Shown here: piece by piece, positions 56,293-64,000 of the stretch
Numbering within the stretch: position 1 is the first letter of the stretch
How the letters are laid out: every line of letters begins with the position of its first letter
From: Nereida ignava
Lineage (GTDB): Bacteria; Pseudomonadota; Alphaproteobacteria; Rhodobacterales; Rhodobacteraceae
Assembly (NCBI RefSeq): GCF_001049735.1
Contig: NZ_CVPC01000002.1
Span: 124,001 to 188,000 of the forward strand
DNA: 64,000 bases
Reading direction: 5' to 3'
Translations under genes and position numbers: made by a program
Notes under the pieces: generated by a model
The model's input: only the letters and a program-made list of their open reading frames with translations
What the model was told of the DNA's origin: nothing
The model's database searches: none

Positions 56293-58944
56293 ATGCGTAC
56301 GCTGAATGACATTCGTTCGACCTTTTTGACCTACTTTGAAAAGCAAGGGCACGCGGTTGTGGACAGCAGCCCCCTTGTGCCGCGCAACGACCCAACCTTG
56401 TTGTTCGCCAACTCTGGGATGGTGCAGTTCAAAAATTTATTCACCGGTGTGGAAACGCGCGACTACCAACGCGCGACGACCGCGCAAAAATGTGTACGCG
56501 CAGGCGGTAAACATAACGACCTTGATAACGTGGGCTACACCGCACGCCACCACACGTTTTTTGAGATGCTGGGCAATTTTAGTTTTGGCGATTACTTCAA
56601 GGCAGACGCGATCAAATTTGCTTGGGAGTTGATCACAAAAGAGCTCGGGATTGATAAGAACCGCCTCTATGTCACTGTCTACCACACCGATGATGAGGCC
56701 GCAGCTATCTGGAAACGCGTTGCTGGTCTGTCTGATGAGCGGATCATTCGGATCGCCACAGATGATAACTTTTGGATGATGGGCCCGACTGGTCCTTGCG
56801 GTCCGTGTTCCGAGATTTTTTACGATCACGGCGATCACATCTGGGGTGGACCTCCCGGCTCGCCTGAGGAAGACGGTGATCGGTTCGTTGAAATCTGGAA
56901 CCTTGTTTTCATGCAATATGAGCAGCGCGAAGACGGCACCCGCGTTGATCTGCCGAACCAGTCAATTGACACTGGCATGGGGATCGAACGTGTCGCGGCG
57001 TTGTTGCAAGGCACGAATGATAACTATGGCACCGACCTTATGCGCAACCTCATTGAGGCCAGCGCAAATGCCACGTCGTCGGACCCTGATGGTCCGGGCA
57101 AAACCCACCACCGCGTGATCGCTGACCACCTGCGTTCAACGGCATTTTTGATCGCGGACGGTGTGACGCCGTCAAAAGATGGCCGTGGGTATGTTTTGCG
57201 CCGGATCATGCGCCGCGCGATGCGCCACGCCCATCTTCTGGGGGCCGCTGACCCGCTGATGCACCGTTTGGTGCCGGCACTTGTTGGCCAAATGGGAGCG
57301 GCCTATCCCGAATTGGGCCAAGCACAGGCTTTGATTGAGGAAACTCTGCGTGCTGAAGAAACGCGTTTCCGCCAAACCCTTGATCGCGGGTTGAAGCTGC
57401 TTGATGAGGAGTTGATCTCGCTACCAGACGGTGCCGATTTGCCTGGTGCCACGGCGTTCAAACTGTACGACACATTCGGTTTTCCGCTCGATCTGACCCA
57501 AGACGCGCTTCGCGAAAAAGATCGCGGTGTAGATACAGATGGCTTTGATGCGGCTATGGCCGAGCAAAAAGCCAAAGCGCGCGCGGCGTGGTCTGGTACG
57601 GGCGAGGCCGCTGATGCACAAGTTTGGTTCGATATCGCGGATGCCCATGGGGCGACTGACTTCTTGGGCTATGACACCGAAAATGCCGAAGGTCAGATCA
57701 TTGCGATCATCAAAGATGGTGTTCAGGTCCAGACGGCAAAAGCTGGTGACGAGGTTCAGATCGTACTGAACCAGACCCCGTTTTATGCGGAAAGCGGCGG
57801 TCAGGTTGGCGATATGGGCCAGATCAGTTTTGATGGCAACTTAGCCACAGTGACTGACACCAAAAAGCAAGCGGATGTCTTCATTCATTTCTGTAGCATT
57901 CAATCGGGTGAGTTAAATGTTGGTGCCGGTGTGGAACTTGCCGTTGACCCAACGCGGCGCGGGCAGATCCGTGCGAACCACTCTGCGACGCACTTGTTGC
58001 ACGAAGCTCTGCGCGGCACTTTGGGTGAGCACGTAGCGCAGCGCGGCTCATTGAACGCACCAGACAGATTGCGCTTTGATTTCAGCCATAACGCAGCGAT
58101 CAGCCTTGAAGATCTGCAGCGGGTTGAAGCGGAAGTGAACAGCTACATTCGGCAGAATACAGCCGTAGAGACACGAGTGATGACGCCTGATGATGCGCGT
58201 GACATGGGCGCGCAAGCACTCTTTGGTGAGAAGTACGGTGATGAAGTGCGCGTTGTATCAATGGGCCGTGCGGATACTGGCAAAGGTGCTGATGGTAAGA
58301 CGTATTCGCTTGAACTTTGCGGTGGCACGCATGTGCGCCAGACGGGTGATATCGGGGTGTTTGTGGCGCTTGGTGATAGCGCATCGAGTGCAGGTGTGCG
58401 CCGTATTGAGGCGCTGACCGGTGCCGCGGCCTTTGATTATCTAAGCGCGCAAGATCAGCGATTGGCGCAAGTTGCGACATCATTGAAGGCGCAGCCTGCG
58501 GATGTTGCCGAGCGGGTAAAATCGCTGATGGACGAGCGAAAAGCGCTGCAAAACGAAGTGGCACAACTGCGTCGCGAGCTAGCCATGAGCGGCGGTGCAG
58601 CAGCACCAGCAGTGGAAGAGGTAAACGGCACCGCGTTTCAGGCGCAAGTTTTGCAAGGCGTGACGGGTAAAGACTTGCCTGGCATTATTGACGAAATGAA
58701 GTCGCAAATGGGCTCGGGCGCTGTGTTGCTAATTGCTGATGCGGGCGAAAAAGTCGCCGTCGCTGCCGGTGTGACGGATGATAAAACGGCCACTGTATCT
58801 GCGGTTGACTTGGTAAAGGCGGCTGTTGCCGAAATGGGTGGCAAAGGTGGCGGTGGCCGTCCGGATATGGCGCAGGGCGGAGCAAAAGACATTAGCGGTG
58901 CTGATGCCGCGATGACAGCAGCACGAAAGGTTCTTGAAGGATGA
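56293..58944 (+). CDS. alaS: alanyl-tRNA synthetase
   Basis: An 883-residue class II synthetase. Motif-1/2 regions ([28 protein letters not shown]) are at the N-terminus. The editing domain shows the zinc-binding [11 protein letters not shown] and the later [13 protein letters not shown], and a C-Ala domain ends the protein ([15 protein letters not shown]). Complete length. It overlaps the DUF1330 gene by ATGA. Confidence 0.98.
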   Translation: MRTLNDIRSTFLTYFEKQGHAVVDSSPLVPRNDPTLLFANSGMVQFKNLFTGVETRDYQRATTAQKCVRAGGKHNDLDNVGYTARHHTFFEMLGNFSFGDYFKADAIKFAWELITKELGIDKNRLYVTVYHTDDEAAAIWKRVAGLSDERIIRIATDDNFWMMGPTGPCGPCSEIFYDHGDHIWGGPPGSPEEDGDRFVEIWNLVFMQYEQREDGTRVDLPNQSIDTGMGIERVAALLQGTNDNYGTDLMRNLIEASANATSSDPDGPGKTHHRVIADHLRSTAFLIADGVTPSKDGRGYVLRRIMRRAMRHAHLLGAADPLMHRLVPALVGQMGAAYPELGQAQALIEETLRAEETRFRQTLDRGLKLLDEELISLPDGADLPGATAFKLYDTFGFPLDLTQDALREKDRGVDTDGFDAAMAEQKAKARAAWSGTGEAADAQVWFDIADAHGATDFLGYDTENAEGQIIAIIKDGVQVQTAKAGDEVQIVLNQTPFYAESGGQVGDMGQISFDGNLATVTDTKKQADVFIHFCSIQSGELNVGAGVELAVDPTRRGQIRANHSATHLLHEALRGTLGEHVAQRGSLNAPDRLRFDFSHNAAISLEDLQRVEAEVNSYIRQNTAVETRVMTPDDARDMGAQALFGEKYGDEVRVVSMGRADTGKGADGKTYSLELCGGTHVRQTGDIGVFVALGDSASSAGVRRIEALTGAAAFDYLSAQDQRLAQVATSLKAQPADVAERVKSLMDERKALQNEVAQLRRELAMSGGAAAPAVEEVNGTAFQAQVLQGVTGKDLPGIIDEMKSQMGSGAVLLIADAGEKVAVAAGVTDDKTATVSAVDLVKAAVAEMGGKGGGGRPDMAQGGAKDISGADAAMTAARKVLEG

Positions 58945-59225
58945 GCGCACTTTGGATCAGTCATGTTACGGTCACCGATGACGTGGAATATGCGAAATAT
59001 GCCAAGCTTGCGACCCAAGCGATTGCCGAACACGGCGGGGTATTTTTAGCGCGCGGCGGCGCGTATGTTCAAAAAGAAGGCATGGAGCGGCCACGCAATG
59101 TAGTGGCGCGGTTTGATAGCCTCGAGATTGCCGAAAAATGCTATAATTCAGCCACTTATCAGCAGGCATTGGTCCATGCGCGGGTGGCGAGTGAGCGTGA
59201 ACTGGTGATTGTTGAAGAAATCTAA
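58941..59225 (+). CDS. DUF1330 family protein
   Basis: A 94-residue dimeric alpha-beta barrel-type protein of the DUF1330 family: [32 protein letters not shown], and [18 protein letters not shown]. Function unknown; relatives resemble small monooxygenase folds. The ATG overlaps the alaS stop, so it is translationally coupled. Confidence 0.88.
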   Translation: MSALWISHVTVTDDVEYAKYAKLATQAIAEHGGVFLARGGAYVQKEGMERPRNVVARFDSLEIAEKCYNSATYQQALVHARVASERELVIVEEI

Positions 59226-59252
59226 ACGCTTAGAAAGTGAAGATAACAACGT

Positions 59253-59285
59253 AAAACGGCGGCCCTTTGATCAGGCCGCCGTTTC
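59253..59285. terminator. bidirectional terminator between DUF1330 gene and typA
   Basis: An eleven-base stem AAACGGCGGCC (59254-59264) with GGCCGCCGTTT (59274-59284) and a nine-base loop between convergent genes. T and A runs on both sides are short. Confidence 0.75.
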
Positions 59286-59311
59286 TATGTCTGGAGTATT
59301 CTAAGGGTAGA

Positions 59312-61126
59312 TTACGCTGAACGCGACGCGCGTTTACGCTCATGCGGGTCAAGGTGGCGTTTGCGCAGACGCACGACGTTTGGTGTCACCTCAACCAACT
59401 CATCATCGTCGATATAGGCAATCGCTTCTTCAAGGGACAAACGGATTGGAGTGGTCAAACGAACGGCTTCATCTGTGCCGGACGCGCGGACGTTCGTCAG
59501 TTTTTTGCCTTTAAGGGGGTTCACCTCAAGGTCATTTTCACGGCTATGCTCGCCAATGATCATACCTTGGTATACGTCTTCTTGGCTACCGATGAAGAAA
59601 CGACCACGGTCTTCAAGGTTGAAGATTGCGTAAGCAACAGACACACCATTTTCCATGGAAATCAGAACGCCAGCGCGACGGCCAGGGATCGATCCTTTAT
59701 GCGGTGCCCATCCGTGGAAAACGCGGTTCAAAACGCCTGTACCGCGCGTATCGGTCAGAAATTCACCGTGATAACCAATCAGGCCACGTGACGGGATGGT
59801 CGCAATAATGCGGGTCTTGCCGCCTTGTTGCTTCATCTCGGTCATCTCGCCTTTACGTGCACCAGTGATTTTCTCGATCACTGCGCCGGAATATTCGTCA
59901 TCCACGTCAATTGTGACTTCTTCGATTGGCTCAAGACGCTGGCCGTCTTCTTCGCGGAAAAGAACCTGTGGGCGCGAGATTGAAAGCTCGAAACCTTCGC
60001 GGCGCATGTTCTCAATCAGAACGCCCATCTGCAATTCACCGCGGCCCGCAACTTCAAAGGCGTCACCACCGGCGGTGTCCGTGACACGGATCGCTACGTT
60101 GGTTTCGGCCTCTTTCATCAGGCGCTCGCGAATAACACGTGATTGTACTTTTTTGCCGTCACGACCCGCAAGAGGGCTGTCGTTGATGCCGAAAGTGACT
60201 GTGATGGTGGGGGGATCAATCGGTTGTGCAGGGATCGCGTCCTCAACAGAAAGATCACAGATCGTATCGGCCACGGTCGCTTTGGTCATACCCGCAAGGC
60301 TTACGATATCGCCGGCTTCCGCTACATCAATCGGAGATTGGGCAAGACCGCGGAACGCCAGAATTTTAGTAACGCGGAACTGCTCAACTTTAGTACCATC
60401 GCGAGACAACGCTTTTACTGTTTCACCAGTACGCAACGTGCCTGCCTCAACGCGGCCAGTCAAAATACGGCCGATGAACGGATCAGCACCCAGCGTAGTC
60501 GCCAGCATGCGGAAAGGCTCTTCACGCTTCTGGATTTGCTTGGGGGCAGGGACGTGATCAACGACAAGCTTAAACAGCGCATCAAGGTTCTGACGGTCGC
60601 CCTCAAGGCTGTCGTCACACCAACCGTTACGGCCAGAAGCGTAGAGCGATGGGAAATCAAGTTGCTCGTCAGTTGCGTCAAGCGAAGCGAACAGATCAAA
60701 GACTTCGTCAAGCGCGCGATCAGGTTCCGCATCAGGCTTATCAACTTTGTTCAAAACCACGATTGGCTTGAGCCCAAGCGCGAGTGCTTTCGAGGTTACA
60801 AATTTTGTTTGGGGCATCGGACCCTCTGCGGCGTCCACGAGCAGAACAACACCGTCAACCATCGACAAGATCCGCTCTACCTCGGCGCCGAAGTCCGCGT
60901 GACCGGGGGTGTCAACGATGTTGATGCGCAAACCGTTCCATTCAACAGATGTCGCTTTGGCGAGAATCGTAATGCCGCGCTCACGCTCCAGATCGTTGCT
61001 ATCCATGGCGCGTTCGGCCACTGCTTGGTTTTCGCGGAAAGCACCGGACTGTTTGAGAAGTTCGTCAACAAGGGTCGTTTTGCCGTGGTCAACGTGGGCG
61101 ATGATCGCAATATTGCGCATATCCAT
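59312..61126 (-). CDS. typA: ribosome-associated GTPase TypA/BipA
   Basis: A 604-residue translational GTPase. G1 [16 protein letters not shown]3 DTPGHADFG and G4 LNKVDK are all visible, followed by EF-G-like domains and the BipA C-terminal domain ([31 protein letters not shown]). It acts in 50S assembly and stress adaptation. The ribosome-binding site is weak, and a second ATG two codons later is possible. Confidence 0.97.
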   Translation of the reverse strand: MDMRNIAIIAHVDHGKTTLVDELLKQSGAFRENQAVAERAMDSNDLERERGITILAKATSVEWNGLRINIVDTPGHADFGAEVERILSMVDGVVLLVDAAEGPMPQTKFVTSKALALGLKPIVVLNKVDKPDAEPDRALDEVFDLFASLDATDEQLDFPSLYASGRNGWCDDSLEGDRQNLDALFKLVVDHVPAPKQIQKREEPFRMLATTLGADPFIGRILTGRVEAGTLRTGETVKALSRDGTKVEQFRVTKILAFRGLAQSPIDVAEAGDIVSLAGMTKATVADTICDLSVEDAIPAQPIDPPTITVTFGINDSPLAGRDGKKVQSRVIRERLMKEAETNVAIRVTDTAGGDAFEVAGRGELQMGVLIENMRREGFELSISRPQVLFREEDGQRLEPIEEVTIDVDDEYSGAVIEKITGARKGEMTEMKQQGGKTRIIATIPSRGLIGYHGEFLTDTRGTGVLNRVFHGWAPHKGSIPGRRAGVLISMENGVSVAYAIFNLEDRGRFFIGSQEDVYQGMIIGEHSRENDLEVNPLKGKKLTNVRASGTDEAVRLTTPIRLSLEEAIAYIDDDELVEVTPNVVRLRKRHLDPHERKRASRSA

Positions 61127-61257
61127 TGGGTTTTTGCCTATATAGAGGGACGTGTTGTGTGCGCCTTATAGTGGCTTTTGCAAAAAGGCCAGAGACAAGG
61201 TGCGAGAAGCCGTTGACGCCGCCGAAGACCGGCGCTAAACCGCGCCTACTGTGTTAC

Positions 61258-61343
61258 GCCGGTGTGGCGGAATGGTAGACGCAGGGGATTCAAAATCCCC
61301 CGATGGTGACATCGTGTCGGTTCGAGTCCGACCACCGGTACCA
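61258..61343 (+). tRNA. tRNA-Leu (anticodon CAA)
   Basis: An 86-base class II tRNA. The acceptor GCCGGTG pairs with CACCGGT (G1-U72 wobble), the anticodon stem GGGGA/TCCCC encloses TTCAAAA (anticodon CAA), the long variable arm is CGATGGTGACATCGTG, the T-arm contains GGTTCGAGTCC and CCA is encoded. It reads UUG codons. Confidence 0.96.
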
Positions 61344-61981
61344 CAGTAAAATGGAATGCCTGCGCCGCACGGTTTAGGCGGGCGTTCAGAGGTCTTCTAG
61401 AAAATATGATTCTTAGTCGTGGCGCTTAAGAGCGGTGTGATCTTTGCTTTCCGTGGTGCAATTTCGAAGAAATATTCAAACTAGGTTAGTGATAATCGCC
61501 GTGTTTGAAGCCCACATGATTGTTTCTGAGTTATGGTTAACCCGTAGACGTTTTTTATGGCAGCTGCTGCTTGTAACGCACCGTATTTCAAAGTTTTTTA
61601 TGATTAACGATGAGTTGCGATTAGGTTCGCGTGTTGAAACAATCTATCAATAGGCCCCGTCAGATTTGTGTCCAACGCGGCTACTGATGGCATCTGGCTC
61701 GCTTGGTTTGTTCATCTAGCGTTATTTTTGTCTTTGGTGACTGTATGCTCTTACCTTATGCAGACCGTGGGCCGATCCTAGTGGCCCCATTCGTTAGTAA
61801 GTGAATGATCCGGTGCAGAGCACCTTCCCGACATTGCAAGACCTGTATCGCTACGGCGCAAATGTGCGCGCGCGTTTATATTCGGCGTCTCTGCCAATGC
61901 GGACTTCGTATTCAATGGGCGGCGGCCCGCAATTGATGCCCCTGAAATTTATCAACGTGGTGTCAATATTGGAGTAGACTA
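61344..61981. other. 638-base intergenic region with no clear gene
   Basis: More A+T-rich than its surroundings. A 69-codon frame (61444-61653) has no ribosome-binding site and no recognisable motif. A 58-codon frame from a GTG at 61801 to TAG at 61975-61977 ends within the ribosome-binding site of the RTX gene. It has no ribosome-binding site of its own, and I do not call it. The region presumably holds the RTX promoter, but I cannot point to a convincing one. Confidence 0.6.
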
Positions 61982-62650
61982 ATGAGCGACTACACTCTTG
62001 ATTGGGCCTCTGTTGCGGGCATTGATGGCGAAACAACTACGCTGAGCAATGGCAGTTCAGATGTGGCCGTTGTTATTGACACGCCCTCAAACGGGACTGG
62101 CGCCGTAACCGAAGTGACCGAGTTCAACGGTGTTCAGGCGCTTACGTCAGAGCATGCGGATCAGCCGAATGTTGCATCGTTAAGTTTTTCAGCGCCTATC
62201 ACGGATGTGACGTTCAACTTGCTCGACATCGACCGCAGCAATGCGGACGGGTGGGGCGACACCGTCACAATTATCGCGCGCGATGCAGATGGAAACGAGC
62301 TTCCGGTAACGTTCAGCAATGTCACTGACGCGCAATCCGTTGACGGCAATTCGATCACTGGGGTGGCCGAACTGTTTGAAGCGCCACCGGTTGGCGTGAC
62401 CATATCTGGTGCGGTGAAAACGCTGCAGATCATCCACGTAAAGTCGGAAACAAATCTACCAGCAAGCGGTATTATTGGGATCTCTGAAATTGGGTTCAAC
62501 TTGGTGGTTAACGAAGATCCCGATGGCTATGTGGATGGAACTAATGATGATGATCTGATTGATCATAGGTTTGAAGATATCGATGGCGATGAGATTGATG
62601 ACGCTGACGCCTTGCTGCCCCGTGCGCAGCCCAACGATGATGTCGTCTTG

Positions 62651-63033
62651 GCGGGGGCGGGTAATGACACGGTTTATGCAGCTGACGGCTCTGATGATGT
62701 GTTTGGCGGTGAGGGTAACGACCTTCTAAGGGGCGGTGCTGGTAAGGATTACGTCTCTGGCGGTGCAGGTGACGATGCCCTTTACGGCGATGACGGCGCA
62801 GACAGTTTGGTTGGTGGCGTGGGGGACGATACGCTGGACGGCGGGCTTGGCCGCGATGTTCTTTCTGGCGGCCTTGGTAACGACAGTCTGATCGGCGGTG
62901 GCGGTTTTGATATCCTTACAGGTGGCTTTGGCGCCGATGACCTGCAGGGCAACGATGGCGATGACACACTTATTGGTGGCGCAGGTGGGGATACGCTTCG
63001 CGGCGGTGACGGCAATGATACACTCGTTGGTGG
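62651..63033 (+). repeat. RTX nonapeptide (GGxGxD) repeat block 1
   Basis: About 14 tandem nine-residue units of the form G-G-x-G-x-D-x-L-x, for example GGAGDDALYG and GGVGDDTLDG, that bind Ca2+ in a beta-roll. The repeats are visible as GGCGG-rich periodicity in the DNA and are not CRISPR-like. Confidence 0.9.
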
Positions 63034-63544
63034 CAGAACGGACATCAGCCAAGTAATTGATTTCAATGGGCTTGAAATAGGCGAGATACTAACGACCCAA
63101 CTTGCGCATCAAGGGTTTACGGTTAGCAGCGGCAACCCCAAAACACCCGTAATGGTGTTTGATAGTGCGCAGCCAACGGGCGGTGACACGGACCTTGCCA
63201 GTGATACATTAGGCAAAGTTCTGATCCTATCTGAGGACCGCGACAAGAACGATCCTGACGATAACGCGGCCGGCGGCAGTTTCATTTTTGATTTTGATGG
63301 CCCCAGCACGGTACATTCCTTGACACTTTTTGATGTGGAAAGCGGCGCGACTGTTTCGCTTTTTGACGATCAAGGCGTGTTACTCAGCGTCCAGACAATA
63401 TCAACCGACGATGGAGAGGCGATTACCCTCGACATTGATCAATCCGGTGCGGCGCAAATGGTTGTGACCCTTCATGGATCTGGTGCAATTGATAATCTGT
63501 CCCTTACTGTCGATAACGCAGAAGGTGATCTTGGCGATAAGCTG

Positions 63545-63666
63545 ATGGGCGGGGCTGGGGATGATGTTCTTACAGGCGGTGCCGGCGCCGATACGATTGA
63601 CGGGGGCGATGACCGTGATGTCATCGTGGGAGGAACGGCAGGTGACGTTGTAACTGGCGGTACGGG
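63545..63666 (+). repeat. RTX nonapeptide repeat block 2
   Basis: Four to five further GGxGxD units (GGAGDDVLTGGAGADTIDGG and following) separated from block 1 by a non-repeat domain. Confidence 0.85.
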
Positions 63667-64000
63667 GTCAAGTACGGCCAACGATGCGGATGACATCGAC
63701 ATTCTTGATCTTCGGGGGCTTGGCCCTTTTCGGGTTGTTCAACACAGCCTCGATGCGGATGAAAACTCAACTTCGGGGCGGGTTGAGTTTTTGGATACCG
63801 ACGGCACGGTCACGCATTCCCTTGCTTATGCTGAGATCGAGCAAATTTAAGGAGATCGCGTTAGCAGCGCACCGATTGCGCGCGATGATACGGCGGCCAC
63901 AGTGGAAAGCATTCCGATCACCGTCGATGTGATTGCAAATGACGAGGACCCCGAAGGCGGTGCACTAAAGATCACCTCAGCATTTGTTTCAGCGACCCAA

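Larger units (their letters stand above)
61982..64000 (+). pseudogene. RTX calcium-binding adhesin-like protein, in-frame TAA at codon 623, runs off window
   Basis: A large type I-secreted-like protein without signal peptide. Residues 1-170 are a beta-rich domain, about 224-351 hold nonapeptide GGxGxD repeats, about 355-515 form a second beta-rich domain (FDFDGPSTVHSLTLFD), and 522-560 hold further repeats. The first frame ends with TAA at 63848-63850 (622 residues). The same frame then stays open for the remaining 50 codons to the window edge and encodes APIARDDTAATVESI...VIANDEDPEGG, the start of a cadherin/VCBS-like repeat. So the gene looks longer and interrupted. GGAG is seven bases before the ATG. 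A product ending at the TAA would lack a C-terminal secretion signal. Confidence 0.75.

Noticed and set aside
61444-61653. 69-codon frame in the region before the RTX gene
   Set aside because: No ribosome-binding site, atypical composition, no motif.
61801-61977. 58-codon GTG-started frame ending just before the RTX gene
   Set aside because: No ribosome-binding site and directly preceded by a TAA; coupling to the RTX gene is conceivable but unsupported.
62651-63666. Regular repeats that could suggest a CRISPR array or satellite
   Set aside because: The period is nine codons with degenerate GGxGxD coding, in frame with a long open frame; there are no spacers.

Overview
The window reads as a chromosomal segment of a marine alphaproteobacterium of the Rhodobacteraceae (roseobacter group). 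The reasons are gene content and gene order: an Mth938-ccmABCDG cytochrome c maturation block, glnB-glnA, a RamA-like/pterin/MetF/'virulence factor' methionine-synthase cluster, cckA-recA-alaS, short Hint-domain and RTX proteins, DUF6314, a LpxL-type acyltransferase, and a recA SOS box of the Rhodobacter type. Base composition looks even at mid-50s percent G+C by eye. I see no insertion sequence, phage, integrase or CRISPR array. Species-level assignment is not possible from what I can see. Layout. 1-4 kb: TauE/SafE permease, Mth938-like protein and overlapping ccmA-B-C-D-G. 4-14.5 kb: acnA, DUF1223 protein, LpxL/HtrB-like acyltransferase, an isolated divergent fliG, TPR protein, purB, DUF6314, bioY, hydrolase-OsmC fusion. 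14.5-21 kb: a small basic protein, glnA/glnB, Hint protein, tRNA-Leu(UAG), tig, rpsF-rpsR-rplI. 21-27 kb: membrane protein, YceI, HNH nuclease, zwf-pgl-pgi (Entner-Doudoroff/pentose phosphate entry). 27-32 kb: four minus-strand genes matching the split, RamA-reactivated methionine synthase of roseobacters. 32-40 kb: ppx/gppA-rlmE, glpD-glpK, modABC. 40-48.5 kb: chemotaxis. 48.6-61 kb: glk, guaB, rsmB-like, cckA, recA, alaS, DUF1330, typA, tRNA-Leu(CAA). 61.3-64 kb: an RTX-repeat protein running off the window. The most striking observation is that two core chemotaxis genes, cheA and cheW, are each interrupted by a single in-frame TAA codon while the reading frame and family similarity continue uninterrupted beyond it. 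The RTX gene at the right edge shows the same pattern. cheY1, the STAS gene, cheR, cheY2, cheD and the chemoreceptor look intact. Either these genes are recent pseudogenes, or the codons are sequence errors, or they are read through; the sequence alone cannot decide. The same cluster holds a small helical protein with a D-x-x-x-Q motif resembling the CheY-P phosphatases CheZ and rhizobial CheT, translationally coupled to a CheY. Other points worth checking are a perfect CtrA-type box in front of cckA (possible feedback in the CckA-CtrA phosphorelay), a SOS box lying inside the recA promoter spacer, LacI-type palindromes in front of zwf and (imperfect) glpD, and matching Gly/Arg-rich C-terminal tails on two adjacent methionine-cluster proteins.
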